From contig JAIRYI010000080.1 in assembly GCA_031267815.1 (NCBI GenBank), positions 1 through 61,018 on the forward strand: a stretch of 61,018 nucleotides of DNA, given 5' to 3'. Position 1 is the stretch's first letter, and each line of letters begins with the position of its first letter. Origin of the DNA: Desulfarculales bacterium. GTDB taxonomy: Bacteria > Desulfobacterota > Desulfarculia > Desulfarculales > Desulfarculaceae. Made by a program: the position numbers and the translations under genes. This document shows positions 8,358 through 14,982 of this stretch, piece by piece. The notes beneath the pieces are model-generated. The model made no database searches. It was not told where the DNA came from and saw nothing but the letters and a program-made list of their open reading frames with translations.

Positions 8358-8771
8358 TTATTGGAATACATTCAATGGAAATCTTATAAGAGGATTTTCT
8401 CTTGTTATTTCACTTTTTACAATATTCAAAGCTTGTGATGAACTGATAAATCATCATTTTATACCATCTTGTATATATTTAATGAATTGATCAGATATAT
8501 ATTTATTTTGGAGTAGTTGTTCTAATCTTATAGAATTCATCTTATCTCTATAAATTCCCCTAGCAATATTCAAAGATGATTCTGCGGTTAATGCTCCCTC
8601 TTCAATGCCTTTTCTAATATAGTTAACTTGTTCTTCAGTAAAAATTTTATTTCATAAAGAATCATTAGTTAAAAGTAGATTGTCTAAAATTATATTATCC
8701 AAATTAACTGAATCTTCTTTATCTATATAACTTGAATTTTCTTGTTGTTGTAATTTAGTTCAATTTTCCAT
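8358..8771 (-). CDS. Hypothetical protein, TGA read as Gly
   Basis: On the minus strand a 137-residue frame runs from ATG 8769-8771 to TAA 8358-8360 when TGA is glycine, with four in-frame TGA codons including a consecutive pair (DGIK**FISSSQ). Helical, Asn/Ile-rich; two segments look alike (YIRKGIEEGALTAESSLNIAR and YIQDGIKGGFISSSQALNI), each a helix followed by Gly and an S/A-A-x-L-N-I helix, suggesting a short internal repeat. No known domain recognised. It is the only minus-strand gene in the element core and is fragmented in the standard code. Confidence 0.75.
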
Positions 8772-8868
8772 AATTTAAAAATTAGCAATTAATATATATG
8801 AATTAGTTTATCATATATAATTACATAAGTCAAAAAAAGTAATATTTTTTGAGTTTGATACAAAAAAG

Positions 8869-8895
8869 TTGCAAATAATAAAATAATGATATAAT
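8869..8895 (+). promoter_or_regulatory. Promoter of the structured RNA
   Basis: TTGCAA at 8869-8874 and a consensus TATAAT at 8890-8895, separated by 15 bases, slightly short of the optimum. A start six to seven bases downstream would fall on the GG at 8902, the first base of the outer stem of the predicted RNA. AT-rich DNA weakens the value of a single -10 match; the agreement with stem and terminator raises it. Confidence 0.5.
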
Positions 8896-8901
8896 AAACA
8901 A

Positions 8902-9112
8902 GGATTGATAATCTAATTTAAAAAACAAGCTAATATGGTTAAAAATGGGTAATTGTTGCCCTGCAAGAATCATATTAGCTATTATGTTGTTTAGATTCTC
9001 AATCCAAAAGGATAACAATTACCCATATTATAAAAATAATATGGCATAAGCGTTTACAACAATTATAAACCTCAAAAGCTTAGTGCCATCCTTAACCACT
9101 AAGCCTTTTTTA
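8902..9112 (+). ncRNA. Predicted structured RNA with pseudoknot topology
   Basis: Three long complementary pairs are visible in a non-coding gap: outer stem 8902-8916 with 8991-9005 (14 of 15), inner stem 8928-8937 with 8971-8980 (10 of 10, extendable), and 8945-8957 with 9014-9026 (13 of 13). The last pair joins the loop of the inner hairpin to a segment beyond the outer stem, which is a pseudoknot arrangement. A promoter lies just upstream and a Rho-independent terminator ends at about 9111, giving a transcript near 210 nt. One copy of the element's TTGCCCTGC word (8956-8964) sits at the hairpin loop. I recognise no known RNA family; copy-number control, antisense regulation or an oriT/replication role are possible. 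Confidence 0.65.
9074..9111 (+). terminator. Rho-independent terminator of structured RNA
   Basis: AAGCTTAGTG at 9076-9085 pairs 9 of 10 with CACTAAGCCT at 9097-9106, followed by a run of six T. It separates the predicted RNA from the promoter of the secreted-protein gene at 9202. Confidence 0.75.
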
Positions 9113-9118
9113 TGCCTC

Positions 9119-9147
9119 TTGTCAGTCTCTCAAAATCCGAATATAAT
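9119..9147 (+). promoter_or_regulatory. Sigma70-type promoter for gene 9202
   Basis: TTGTCA at 9119-9124, a 17-base spacer, and TATAAT at 9142-9147, about 55 bases before the ATG at 9202. This is the best consensus promoter in the element. Confidence 0.65.
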
Positions 9148-9201
9148 CATCAGTTATGAAGCCAAACCAACAGCCCCAACCAAAGCGTTAGGAGTATATC
9201 A

Positions 9202-9513
9202 ATGAGCCTTAAGACTTTAATAGGTACAGCCCTCTTAGTTTTCGCTGTCATATCATCTAATCCCGCTCAAGCTATTGATATAAATAGCATTGACCTTGAA
9301 GCCCTCAAAGCCGAAGCTGAAAAATGGGGGGTTGAGTGTGATACGAGTACACCCATAAAAATTAATACTTGCAGAAAACGTATTAGCAACGCCCAAAAGC
9401 AAGCTGAACTTACACGATTAAAAGCCGATACCGAAAGAACAAGACAAGAAACCCTTGAAAAAGTCAGAGATTTACAAGATTTTGTGAATAAAGAAGGAGA
9501 CTATGAAGAATAA
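9202..9513 (+). CDS. Small secreted/periplasmic helical protein
   Basis: 103 residues with a clear signal peptide: MSLK, hydrophobic core TLIGTALLVFAVIS, and a cleavage site after AQA near residue 24. The mature part is a charged helix with two cysteines (VECDTSTPIKINTCRK) that could form a disulfide. TTAGGAG lies seven bases upstream of the ATG. No in-frame TGA. Followed 16 bases later by the TGA-coded 530-residue gene, so the two are likely cotranscribed. Family not recognised; an accessory envelope protein of a transfer system is a guess. Confidence 0.68.
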   Translation: MSLKTLIGTALLVFAVISSNPAQAIDINSIDLEALKAEAEKWGVECDTSTPIKINTCRKRISNAQKQAELTRLKADTERTRQETLEKVRDLQDFVNKEGDYEE

Positions 9514-9529
9514 ATTTTAAATATTGTTT

Positions 9530-11122
9530 ATGAGCATTGAAAATAAAGAATACCCGCCAAAACTTCAACAAGACTCTTGAAGCTCTCAAGATTTTTCAGC
9601 AACAGAAAAATTTGAAAGAAATATCAAAACTCAAGAACTATTAGAAGAGTTAAGCGAAAATAACGAACGGAATAATTACCCACCAGAAGTAAAAAAACAA
9701 ATTGAAGAATTAATCAAAGGGGTAATGGATTGAACAACAAACAAAGAGATGATGTTCCAGGATATTAAAGAAAATATTTGACTGTTAAGAAATGACCCAA
9801 ACGAATTTATCCAATTTTTGAATGAAAATACTTCCGATAATATTATCACAGAAAATATTGATAATGAGGCCGTAGAGAATACTACTGAACATTCCCGCCA
9901 AGAAGATTTCACAAAACTTTCCGACTCCATAAAAGGCTTAAGTTCCACAGGTAAGCCATATGATAGCTTTATAGCCCGCATAAACGCCTTTGATAGAAAC
10001 AAAATTACAGATAATTTTGATGAGGATGTAAGAAATATTCTTAAAGACTTAGAAAGTGATGAAGCTTTGTTTGCCCTAGCCTTTGACCTAAAAGAGCAGG
10101 ATAGACAGAACCACACAAATACTTTTGCCAGTTTTGTAGAATCAGCATCAAAATTTGAGCCAAGCCTTCAATCAAGACTTATCGCAATGAAACCTAAACT
10201 ACAACTCGCCCTATGAACTGATGACATCACAGAAGCTAAGATAGCTGGCGGTCGCATAAACCTGCAGTCAAAAAATGGCTTCACAACCGATGCCAAGCTT
10301 GACTGAACGGATAGAAGGATATCACGCTCTGATAGCAAATTTAGATTGAAATCCACCCTTGAGAACGACAACAGCCAAGCAGAGGCAAACAGGATAGAAA
10401 AGGAACTCAAAGAACAAACAGAACCAGTTAACAAAAATATTCAAATCCTTGAACGTATCCAAGCACACCTTGAAACCGCTATTATAGAAAATACAGACCT
10501 ACAGGAAGCCAAAGAGAATATTAAGACCTTTGCCCCTGAGCTTTATACCGAGCTTTGACTTGATAACCTCAATAGCCTTACTGACCTACAAAACACCCTA
10601 AACACTCACAGAGACACTTTAATAAAAAAGGTAGATGAACTATCAACTCAAGCCCAAAACGAGTTTGAGAAGCTCGTACAGAGCTACAAACAAAGACTGG
10701 CAGAAAAACAGGAAATCCAAAAAGCAGTTTTAAATTTTCTTCACGCTATCGGCTTTGACAGAATTCCACAAGTTATCTTAGACCAAATAATTGCCAATAT
10801 TAACGCTAATCCCAAAAAGTATTGAATTCAAAAACCAATTGATATTGAAAACGGCTCATTTGGTTTTGACTTGGATTTATGAAATAAAGAAATTTCAGAC
10901 CTTGAAAAGAAGAAATTCATAGAACTATTTAATAAAATGCTGACTTGAAATCCTCTATATCCTGTATGATATGAAAACTGACAAGTAATTTTTTATGAAA
11001 CCGAGAACAACGCAAAAATAAAACAATTTACAGGAATGAGCTTTGATATATGATACTTTGTAAATCACAAATTATGAAATAATCCTGTTATAACAATAAT
11101 GGAGAATTTGAATAAGGAATAA
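9530..11122 (+). CDS. 530-aa coiled-coil protein, TGA read as Gly
   Basis: A 530-residue frame from ATG 9530 to TAA 11120-11122 exists only if TGA is a sense codon; about 13 TGA codons lie in frame and no TAA or TAG. The N-terminal half is acidic with several PPxx-rich and helical stretches, the middle (about residues 260-420) is coiled coil (NRIEKELKEQTEPVNKN, KKVDELSTQAQNEFEKL), and the C-terminal 120 residues look globular (FDLDL*NKEISDLEK, PLYPV*YEN*QVIFYE). Codon phase and composition are continuous across the TGA codons. No signal peptide or transmembrane segment. Function unknown; similar large coiled-coil proteins occur in many plasmid and CPR-type genomes. Confidence 0.85.
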
Positions 11123-11186
11123 AGTCTTTTGAATTAATCATTACTGGAAATGAAAACTTACGTTACATTTTAACCAAACTCCCGCT

Positions 11187-11224
11187 CCACTCACATTTGT
11201 AATCGCCCTCTCACAAGTGAGTGG
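11187..11224. repeat. Hairpin CCACTCAC / GTGAGTGG
   Basis: CCACTCAC at 11187-11194 pairs with GTGAGTGG at 11217-11224, with a few further inner pairs. It lies in the 263-bp gap after the 530-residue gene, next to a second, larger palindrome. No T-run follows, so it is not an obvious terminator. Confidence 0.5.
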
Positions 11225-11240
11225 CTCAAAATAAGGTAGT

Positions 11241-11357
11241 TTAATAAAAATATCGCCAAAAAATCATACCAAAGGCACAAAAAATCAAGGTAGTATAAAT
11301 CTCCACCTTGATTTTTTGTATTCCCCCTTTGGTGACTCAAAAAGCGATAATTTTTAT
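11241..11357. terminator. Nested inverted repeats, bidirectional terminator
   Basis: The centre is a perfect 15-bp stem (11277-11291 with 11305-11319) whose arms start with an A-run and end with a T-run, a good terminator in both directions. Around it CCAAAGG (11269-11275) pairs with CCTTTGG (11326-11332), and further out a TAATAAAAATATCGC-type arm near 11241 pairs with GCGATAATTTTTATTA near 11343 except for one extra base. Three concentric repeat layers suggest a cruciform or binding structure beyond a simple terminator. Confidence 0.6.
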
Positions 11358-11385
11358 TATCATTTTATTATTTAATTTTATCATT

Positions 11386-11562
11386 ATGAATAGTGATTTA
11401 ATTTGAATTGAGTTTATATGGTCTGATTGAAATTCTAATTATGAGAATTTTCGTGATATGGATGAAGTTGATGAATATATCAACTATACCGAGAATCAAA
11501 GAGGTGTTTCATTCATTGATTATAAAATAATGAATATGCCCTTTGAATGGGTATTACAATAG
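11386..11562 (+). CDS. Small acidic protein, TGA read as Gly
   Basis: 58 residues from ATG 11386 to TAG 11560-11562 with two TGA codons in frame (SDLI*IEF and WSD*NSNY). Acidic and aromatic rich, ends NMPFEWVLQ. Flanked on both sides by terminators, so it is a separate unit. In size and composition it resembles small plasmid-borne proteins that accompany DUF2958 genes, such as the one that follows. Family not identified. Confidence 0.6.
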
Positions 11563-11586
11563 GGGCTTTTGCCCCTTCTCTTTTTT
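11562..11586 (+). terminator. Terminator GGGGC-tttt-GCCCC
   Basis: A 5-bp GC stem with a TTTT loop (11562-11575) followed by a T-rich tail to 11586, overlapping the last base of the stop codon of the small gene before it. Confidence 0.7.
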
Positions 11587-11635
11587 ATCTTTTTTAATTT
11601 ATTTGTTCTATTTTTTACTTTTTAATTTACATATT

Positions 11636-11950
11636 ATGATTATAAACTGAAATGAATTACATAATAAACTTATCCCAATTATGGATAAACATTTATTATA
11701 TTCTCAAGAAAATGCTAAAGAATTACATTTTTATGCTCATATCACTATACCTTGCAACTATTGTGATTGGTATATAGCTGAATATGACCCAGAAAATAAA
11801 CTTGCATTTTGAATGTGTTGTTTAGATGTTGCTGAACTTTGATATGTATCAATAACAGAATTAGAATCTCTTTGAACATTTTTTTTCTTAGAAAAAATAT
11901 CAGTGAAGCAATCAGAAATTGAACCATATTTAAAGGCTAATTATGATTAG
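11636..11950 (+). CDS. DUF2958 family protein, TGA read as Gly
   Basis: 104 residues from ATG 11636 to TAG 11948-11950 with four in-frame TGA codons. The DUF2958 pattern is clear: CDWYIAEYDPENKLAF*MCC, then DVAEL*YVSITELESL*. In this family the segments are typically FGLC, ELGYVSL and EL-x-x-V-R-G, so three TGA codons fall on conserved glycines. This is independent support for TGA=Gly, separate from the recombinase. DUF2958 proteins are common on plasmids and other mobile elements and have no established function. A small hairpin terminator follows immediately. Confidence 0.9.
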
Positions 11951-11963
11951 GGCATTTTGCCCT
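11949..11963 (+). terminator. Hairpin AGGGCA-ttt-TGCCCT
   Basis: Six-bp perfect stem overlapping the stop codon of the DUF2958 gene, followed by TT and an A-run. A weak terminator in the forward direction and a possible mRNA 3' end. Confidence 0.5.
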
Positions 11964-12094
11964 TTAAAAAAGGAACGGCTACGCCACAATTATTTGACTC
12001 CCGCTCTGCTAATATCAGAGGAAGAAATCCCTTTATCATTATATAATATTATCCTTGATATTTTGCCTTGCCCTGCTTTATTCCCAGCGGCAAA

Positions 12095-12156
12095 AACGCA
12101 GCTTCTTTTTGTCTCAATGTAGCTATTCAGCATATTGAGAAAAACGAAGCTGCGTT
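12095..12156. repeat. Long imperfect hairpin in 481-bp gene-free gap
   Basis: AACGCAGCTTC (12095-12105) pairs perfectly with GAAGCTGCGTT (12146-12156), and the stem continues imperfectly inward (CTCAAT/ATTGAG). It lies between the DUF2958 gene and the oriT-like site. The gap 11951-12431 otherwise holds the fourth TTGCCCTGC copy (12068-12076), a promoter-like pair and the oriT-like region; I see no gene there. Confidence 0.5.
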
Positions 12157-12185
12157 ATCGTTTACCTCTACACATTAGTTTCCCT

Positions 12186-12214
12186 TTGATTTTTCTGTGC
12201 TTGACAGGTATAAA
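12186..12214 (+). promoter_or_regulatory. Promoter-like pair upstream of oriT copy 2
   Basis: TTGATT at 12186-12191, 17-base spacer, TATAAA at 12209-12214. It would transcribe through the oriT-like region into the TraD-like gene at 12432. Confidence 0.4.
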
Positions 12215-12240
12215 ATATGAGGGGAAACTTCCGTGTAAGA

Positions 12241-12319
12241 GGTACCCGTGCAAGATTGTGATTTAGTGCGAAACTTCGTGACCTCGCTCGCCTAATTCAC
12301 ATCTTGCCAAGGGGGTACC
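12241..12319 (+). other. oriT-like region, copy 2
   Basis: The 13-mer TTAGTGCGAAACT (12263-12275) is identical to the oriT-like site at 937-949. Here it is bracketed by an interrupted inverted repeat: GGTACCC (12241) and GCAAGATTGTGA (12250-12261) on the left against TCACATCTTGC (12297-12307) and GGGTACC (12313-12319) on the right. It lies just before the TraD-like mobilization gene. Arrangement and motif fit an origin of transfer; nicking is not shown. Confidence 0.55.
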
Positions 12320-12431
12320 CCCTATGGAATCCCCCGAGAAAATCGAAGACTCAAGAAAAGACCAAGAAAAACAAGAGAGAAGACAAAAGAGAGAACTAAG
12401 AAAAAAGATACCCCCAAAGGAGAGTAAACAA

Positions 12432-12743
12432 ATGAGGATTAACCTTGATAGGAATATTGAAACCGAAACCCGTAAAATTGATGAAAAAATTAAAAAATTA
12501 CAGGAAAAGAAATCACAACTTGCCGAAAAACTAAAAACCGAAAAACAACAATTAGACTTAGCTCGCAGGGTAGGAGTTCTTATACTCCAAGAATTTCAAG
12601 GAAAGTCATTTGAATATCAAGAGCTTTTGGCGGTTTTTGATAAAAACTTGGTATTAGATTTTGACAGAGAATTTTTTAGCTTGAAACCTTTACCCGCAGA
12701 TAATAAAAATAAACCGAAGACACGAGGAAGAAAGAAAAATTAA
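12432..12743 (+). CDS. TraD-like mobilization accessory protein
   Basis: 103 residues from ATG 12432, chosen because AAAGGAG ends about nine bases upstream; a longer frame from 12324 would add 36 basic residues but would translate through this ribosome binding site. An N-terminal coiled coil (RKIDEKIKKLQEKKSQLAEK) is followed by ARRVGVLILQEF and a DREFFSL motif, the pattern of short conjugal transfer TraD proteins, and the C-terminus is basic (KPKTRGRKKN). Such proteins are encoded next to oriT and help relaxase loading. Glycines are GGN. Confidence 0.62.
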   Translation: MRINLDRNIETETRKIDEKIKKLQEKKSQLAEKLKTEKQQLDLARRVGVLILQEFQGKSFEYQELLAVFDKNLVLDFDREFFSLKPLPADNKNKPKTRGRKKN

Positions 12744-12753
12744 AAACTTAAAA

Positions 12754-12783
12754 AAGTCCCCCTTTATTATTTAAGGGGGCTTA
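12754..12783. terminator. Bidirectional terminator between convergent genes
   Basis: AAGTCCCCCTT pairs with AAGGGGGCTT (one bulged T) around a TTATTTTATT-type loop, flanked by A and T runs. It separates the TraD-like gene from the convergent integrase. Confidence 0.75.
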
Positions 12784-12814
12784 ATTTATTGAGTATCAGT
12801 TTTTCTTGTTTTTT

Positions 12815-13834
12815 CTACCCTGTCTTTGCAATTCTCCCAACTCCCTCCAGCCTATCTGCCAACCTTGCTGTCCTTAAATGAGTATATCTCACCAACATTT
12901 GTAAAGTCTTGTGTCCTGTAATGGCTCGAATCTCCATTAAATCAAGGTCAGTATTTTCAAAGAGTCTACTGGTAGCCTCGTGCCGTAAGTCATGAAATCT
13001 CAAATCCTCAATCCCTGCCTTTTTACAAGTCTGCCCCATTGCATTTGTTATATGCTGTGTCGAAACACCAAAAACAAATTCTTCTCCCTCTTTACGAGGA
13101 ATATTTCGTAAAATATCCAGGGCAGCCGATGAAAGCGGTATCGTTCTTGTCTCGTTATTTTTTGTGTCAGACAACAAGGCACACCTATTCTCTAAATTAA
13201 CATTCTTCCATTTAAGGTTTGCAATCTCTTCCCGCCTCATAGCCGTAGCCAAAGCAAAGAGAAGAACAGGCTTAAATTTATCAGAACTGGCTTTCAGTAA
13301 TCTTTCTTCTTCTCCTGCCTCAAGTCGCCTTTCCCTCCCTTTTTCAGGTTTTGGCTTAGAGATTATTTCAACTGGATTTACTAAACTTTCCATACCCCAA
13401 TCAGAACGGGCATAATTAAACAGGCGGGAAAACAAAGCCAAGTCAACCAGAATAGTACCATTTTTTACACCCTCAGCTTCCCGCTCCCTTCGAAAATCAG
13501 CAATATCCTTAGCACGTATGGTAGCCATAACCCGAAGAGCTATATCACGCCTCTGTAAGGCTCTGGCTCTGTGAACGATAATTTCAGGATGTTTCAATCT
13601 GGGTATATATTCTTCAATATATCGGTCAAGACATTCAGAAAGGGTATATCTCTCTGCCTCGGTGCGAGAGACAAATACACCCTTATTCATCTCTGTTTCA
13701 ATTTCCTTGCTCCACGCTTCAGCATCAGCCTTAGTTTCAAAGGTTTTACAGGTAGTTGGGTAACCATGTCTGCGAATTCTTACCTCCCATTGAGAATTTC
13801 CACGTTTTCCGATACGTTTTCTGATAGTAGCCAT
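12815..13834 (-). CDS. Tyrosine recombinase/integrase
   Basis: 339 residues. An N-terminal AP2-like arm-binding domain (RKRIGKRGNSQWEVRIRRHG), a SAM-like core-binding domain (about 60-160) and a catalytic domain with ATAMRREEIANLKW (Arg I), TKNNETRTIPL (Lys), HDLRHEATS (His-x-x-Arg), GH and the nucleophile in MLVRYTHL. Complete catalytic set, full family length. The ATG is at the outer end of the element and the gene points inward, the usual place for an integrase beside an attachment site. Many glycines, all GGN; codon use is closer to proteobacterial integrases than to the TGA-coded genes. It probably inserted the element into the chromosome to the right. Confidence 0.93.
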   Translation of the reverse strand: MATIRKRIGKRGNSQWEVRIRRHGYPTTCKTFETKADAEAWSKEIETEMNKGVFVSRTEAERYTLSECLDRYIEEYIPRLKHPEIIVHRARALQRRDIALRVMATIRAKDIADFRREREAEGVKNGTILVDLALFSRLFNYARSDWGMESLVNPVEIISKPKPEKGRERRLEAGEEERLLKASSDKFKPVLLFALATAMRREEIANLKWKNVNLENRCALLSDTKNNETRTIPLSSAALDILRNIPRKEGEEFVFGVSTQHITNAMGQTCKKAGIEDLRFHDLRHEATSRLFENTDLDLMEIRAITGHKTLQMLVRYTHLRTARLADRLEGVGRIAKTG

Positions 13835-13900
13835 ATATAAAAAGCTCCTTTTTTACTTGGTTTACTCTGACTTAATTTCTAAGACAGACTTTTATAGTAA

Positions 13901-13919
13901 TTGGAGCAAATTTGGAGCA
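13901..13919. repeat. Tandem TTGGAGCA repeats, possible integrase arm sites
   Basis: TTGGAGCA occurs at 13901-13908 and 13912-13919, spaced 11 bases, one helical turn, in the AT-rich leader of the integrase. A related GGAGCATGTTTGT string overlaps the start codon of the radical SAM gene near 14029. They may be integrase or excisionase binding sites or part of the attachment junction. No tRNA gene is found at this edge. Confidence 0.4.
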
Positions 13920-14034
13920 TTTTGTCAATATATTTAATTTAAATACTATATAACTATTTGATATTATTTGATTAATATTTTTTAGTTAATAGGATTTAAA
14001 TAACATTTTAAGAGTTTAAAAGAGGTTCCGGAGC

Positions 14035-14922
14035 ATGTTTGTAAAAGAGAAAATGGATTATCAAGGATACTGTATTCGTCCTCCCAGCGAGGCTTACAGC
14101 ATATTGTTGCAGGCAACTCTGGGCTGTTCGCACAATAAATGCACGTTTTGCGATGCTTTTAAGGACAAACGCTTTGCCATAAAAGATCAATCCATATGGG
14201 AAAAAGATTTGCAATATGCGGAAAAATATTGCAAACACCAGGACAGGCTTTTTGTCATGGATGGCGACGCCTTTGTAATGCCCCTGAAACGGTGGGAATG
14301 GCTGCTCAGCAATATATCCGCCCGTCTGCCCTGGGTGGAAAGGGTCAGCACTTATGCCAATGCCAAGGGAGTAGCGTTGAAAAGCGATGACGATCTTGGA
14401 AGGCTGCGCGATTTAGGGCTTTCCATGGTTTATTATGGCGTGGAGAGCGGGCATCCGGATGTGCTGAAGCGAGTCCGCAAAGGCTCGGATCCGGAAAAGC
14501 TTATCACCCAGGCCAAGCGTTTGAAAAAAGCCGGAATCGCTCTTTCCATAACCGTTATCGTAGGCCTGGCCGGCCGTGAGGACAGCCTGGAGCATGCGGT
14601 GGCCACAGGCAAACTGCTTTCCGAGATAGATCCGGAATATGTGGGCGCTTTAACCCTTATGCTGCCGCCGGGATCTCCCATTTATGATGAGGCGCGCAGG
14701 GGAGAGTACCAACTGCCGGATCAGGTATCGCTATTGGCCGAATTGGGAGTGATGTTTGCCAACACCAATTTGAGTAACGGTATGTTCACGGCCAACCATG
14801 CCAGCAACTATTTGCCTATCAGAGCTTATCTGCCGCAAGACAAGGATAAAACCCTGGCTTTGATCAAACGGGCTTTGGAAGGTAAAGTTAACTTGCGTCC
14901 CGAATGGATGCGCGCGTTTTAA
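14035..14922 (+). CDS. Radical SAM protein
   Basis: 295 residues. The radical SAM cluster motif is CSHNKCTFC at about residue 30, after the family start RPPSEAYSILLQATLGC; VYYGVESG and TVIVGLAG are typical barrel strands. Members of this COG1032-like group are widespread in anaerobes and mostly uncharacterised. The first ATG (14035) has GAGG about ten bases upstream; ATG 14053 is an alternative. It is the first gene of the chromosome side: base composition and codon use change abruptly from the element. It looks intact, so the insertion left its coding sequence whole but may have replaced its promoter region. Confidence 0.85.
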   Translation: MFVKEKMDYQGYCIRPPSEAYSILLQATLGCSHNKCTFCDAFKDKRFAIKDQSIWEKDLQYAEKYCKHQDRLFVMDGDAFVMPLKRWEWLLSNISARLPWVERVSTYANAKGVALKSDDDLGRLRDLGLSMVYYGVESGHPDVLKRVRKGSDPEKLITQAKRLKKAGIALSITVIVGLAGREDSLEHAVATGKLLSEIDPEYVGALTLMLPPGSPIYDEARRGEYQLPDQVSLLAELGVMFANTNLSNGMFTANHASNYLPIRAYLPQDKDKTLALIKRALEGKVNLRPEWMRAF

Positions 14923-14982
14923 AAGGCGCTTAAATTTAACTCCTGGCTGTTCATATGGCCGGGATCCGGATAAAGGCGGTGA

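Noticed and set aside
8780-9112. A suppressor tRNA-Gly(UCA) or tmRNA in the structured region
   Set aside because: No cloverleaf with TCA anticodon, no T-loop motif at the right spacing and no CCA end could be found; the pairing pattern differs from tRNA and tmRNA.
4943-11950. TGA read as tryptophan (code 4) or selenocysteine
   Set aside because: TGG tryptophans are present in the same proteins, TGA aligns with conserved glycines, and about 50 TGA codons in unrelated proteins do not fit selenocysteine, which needs local SECIS signals.
13835-14034. tRNA gene as integration target at the right edge
   Set aside because: No tRNA-like cloverleaf or 3'-end fragment is visible in the AT-rich gap beside the integrase.
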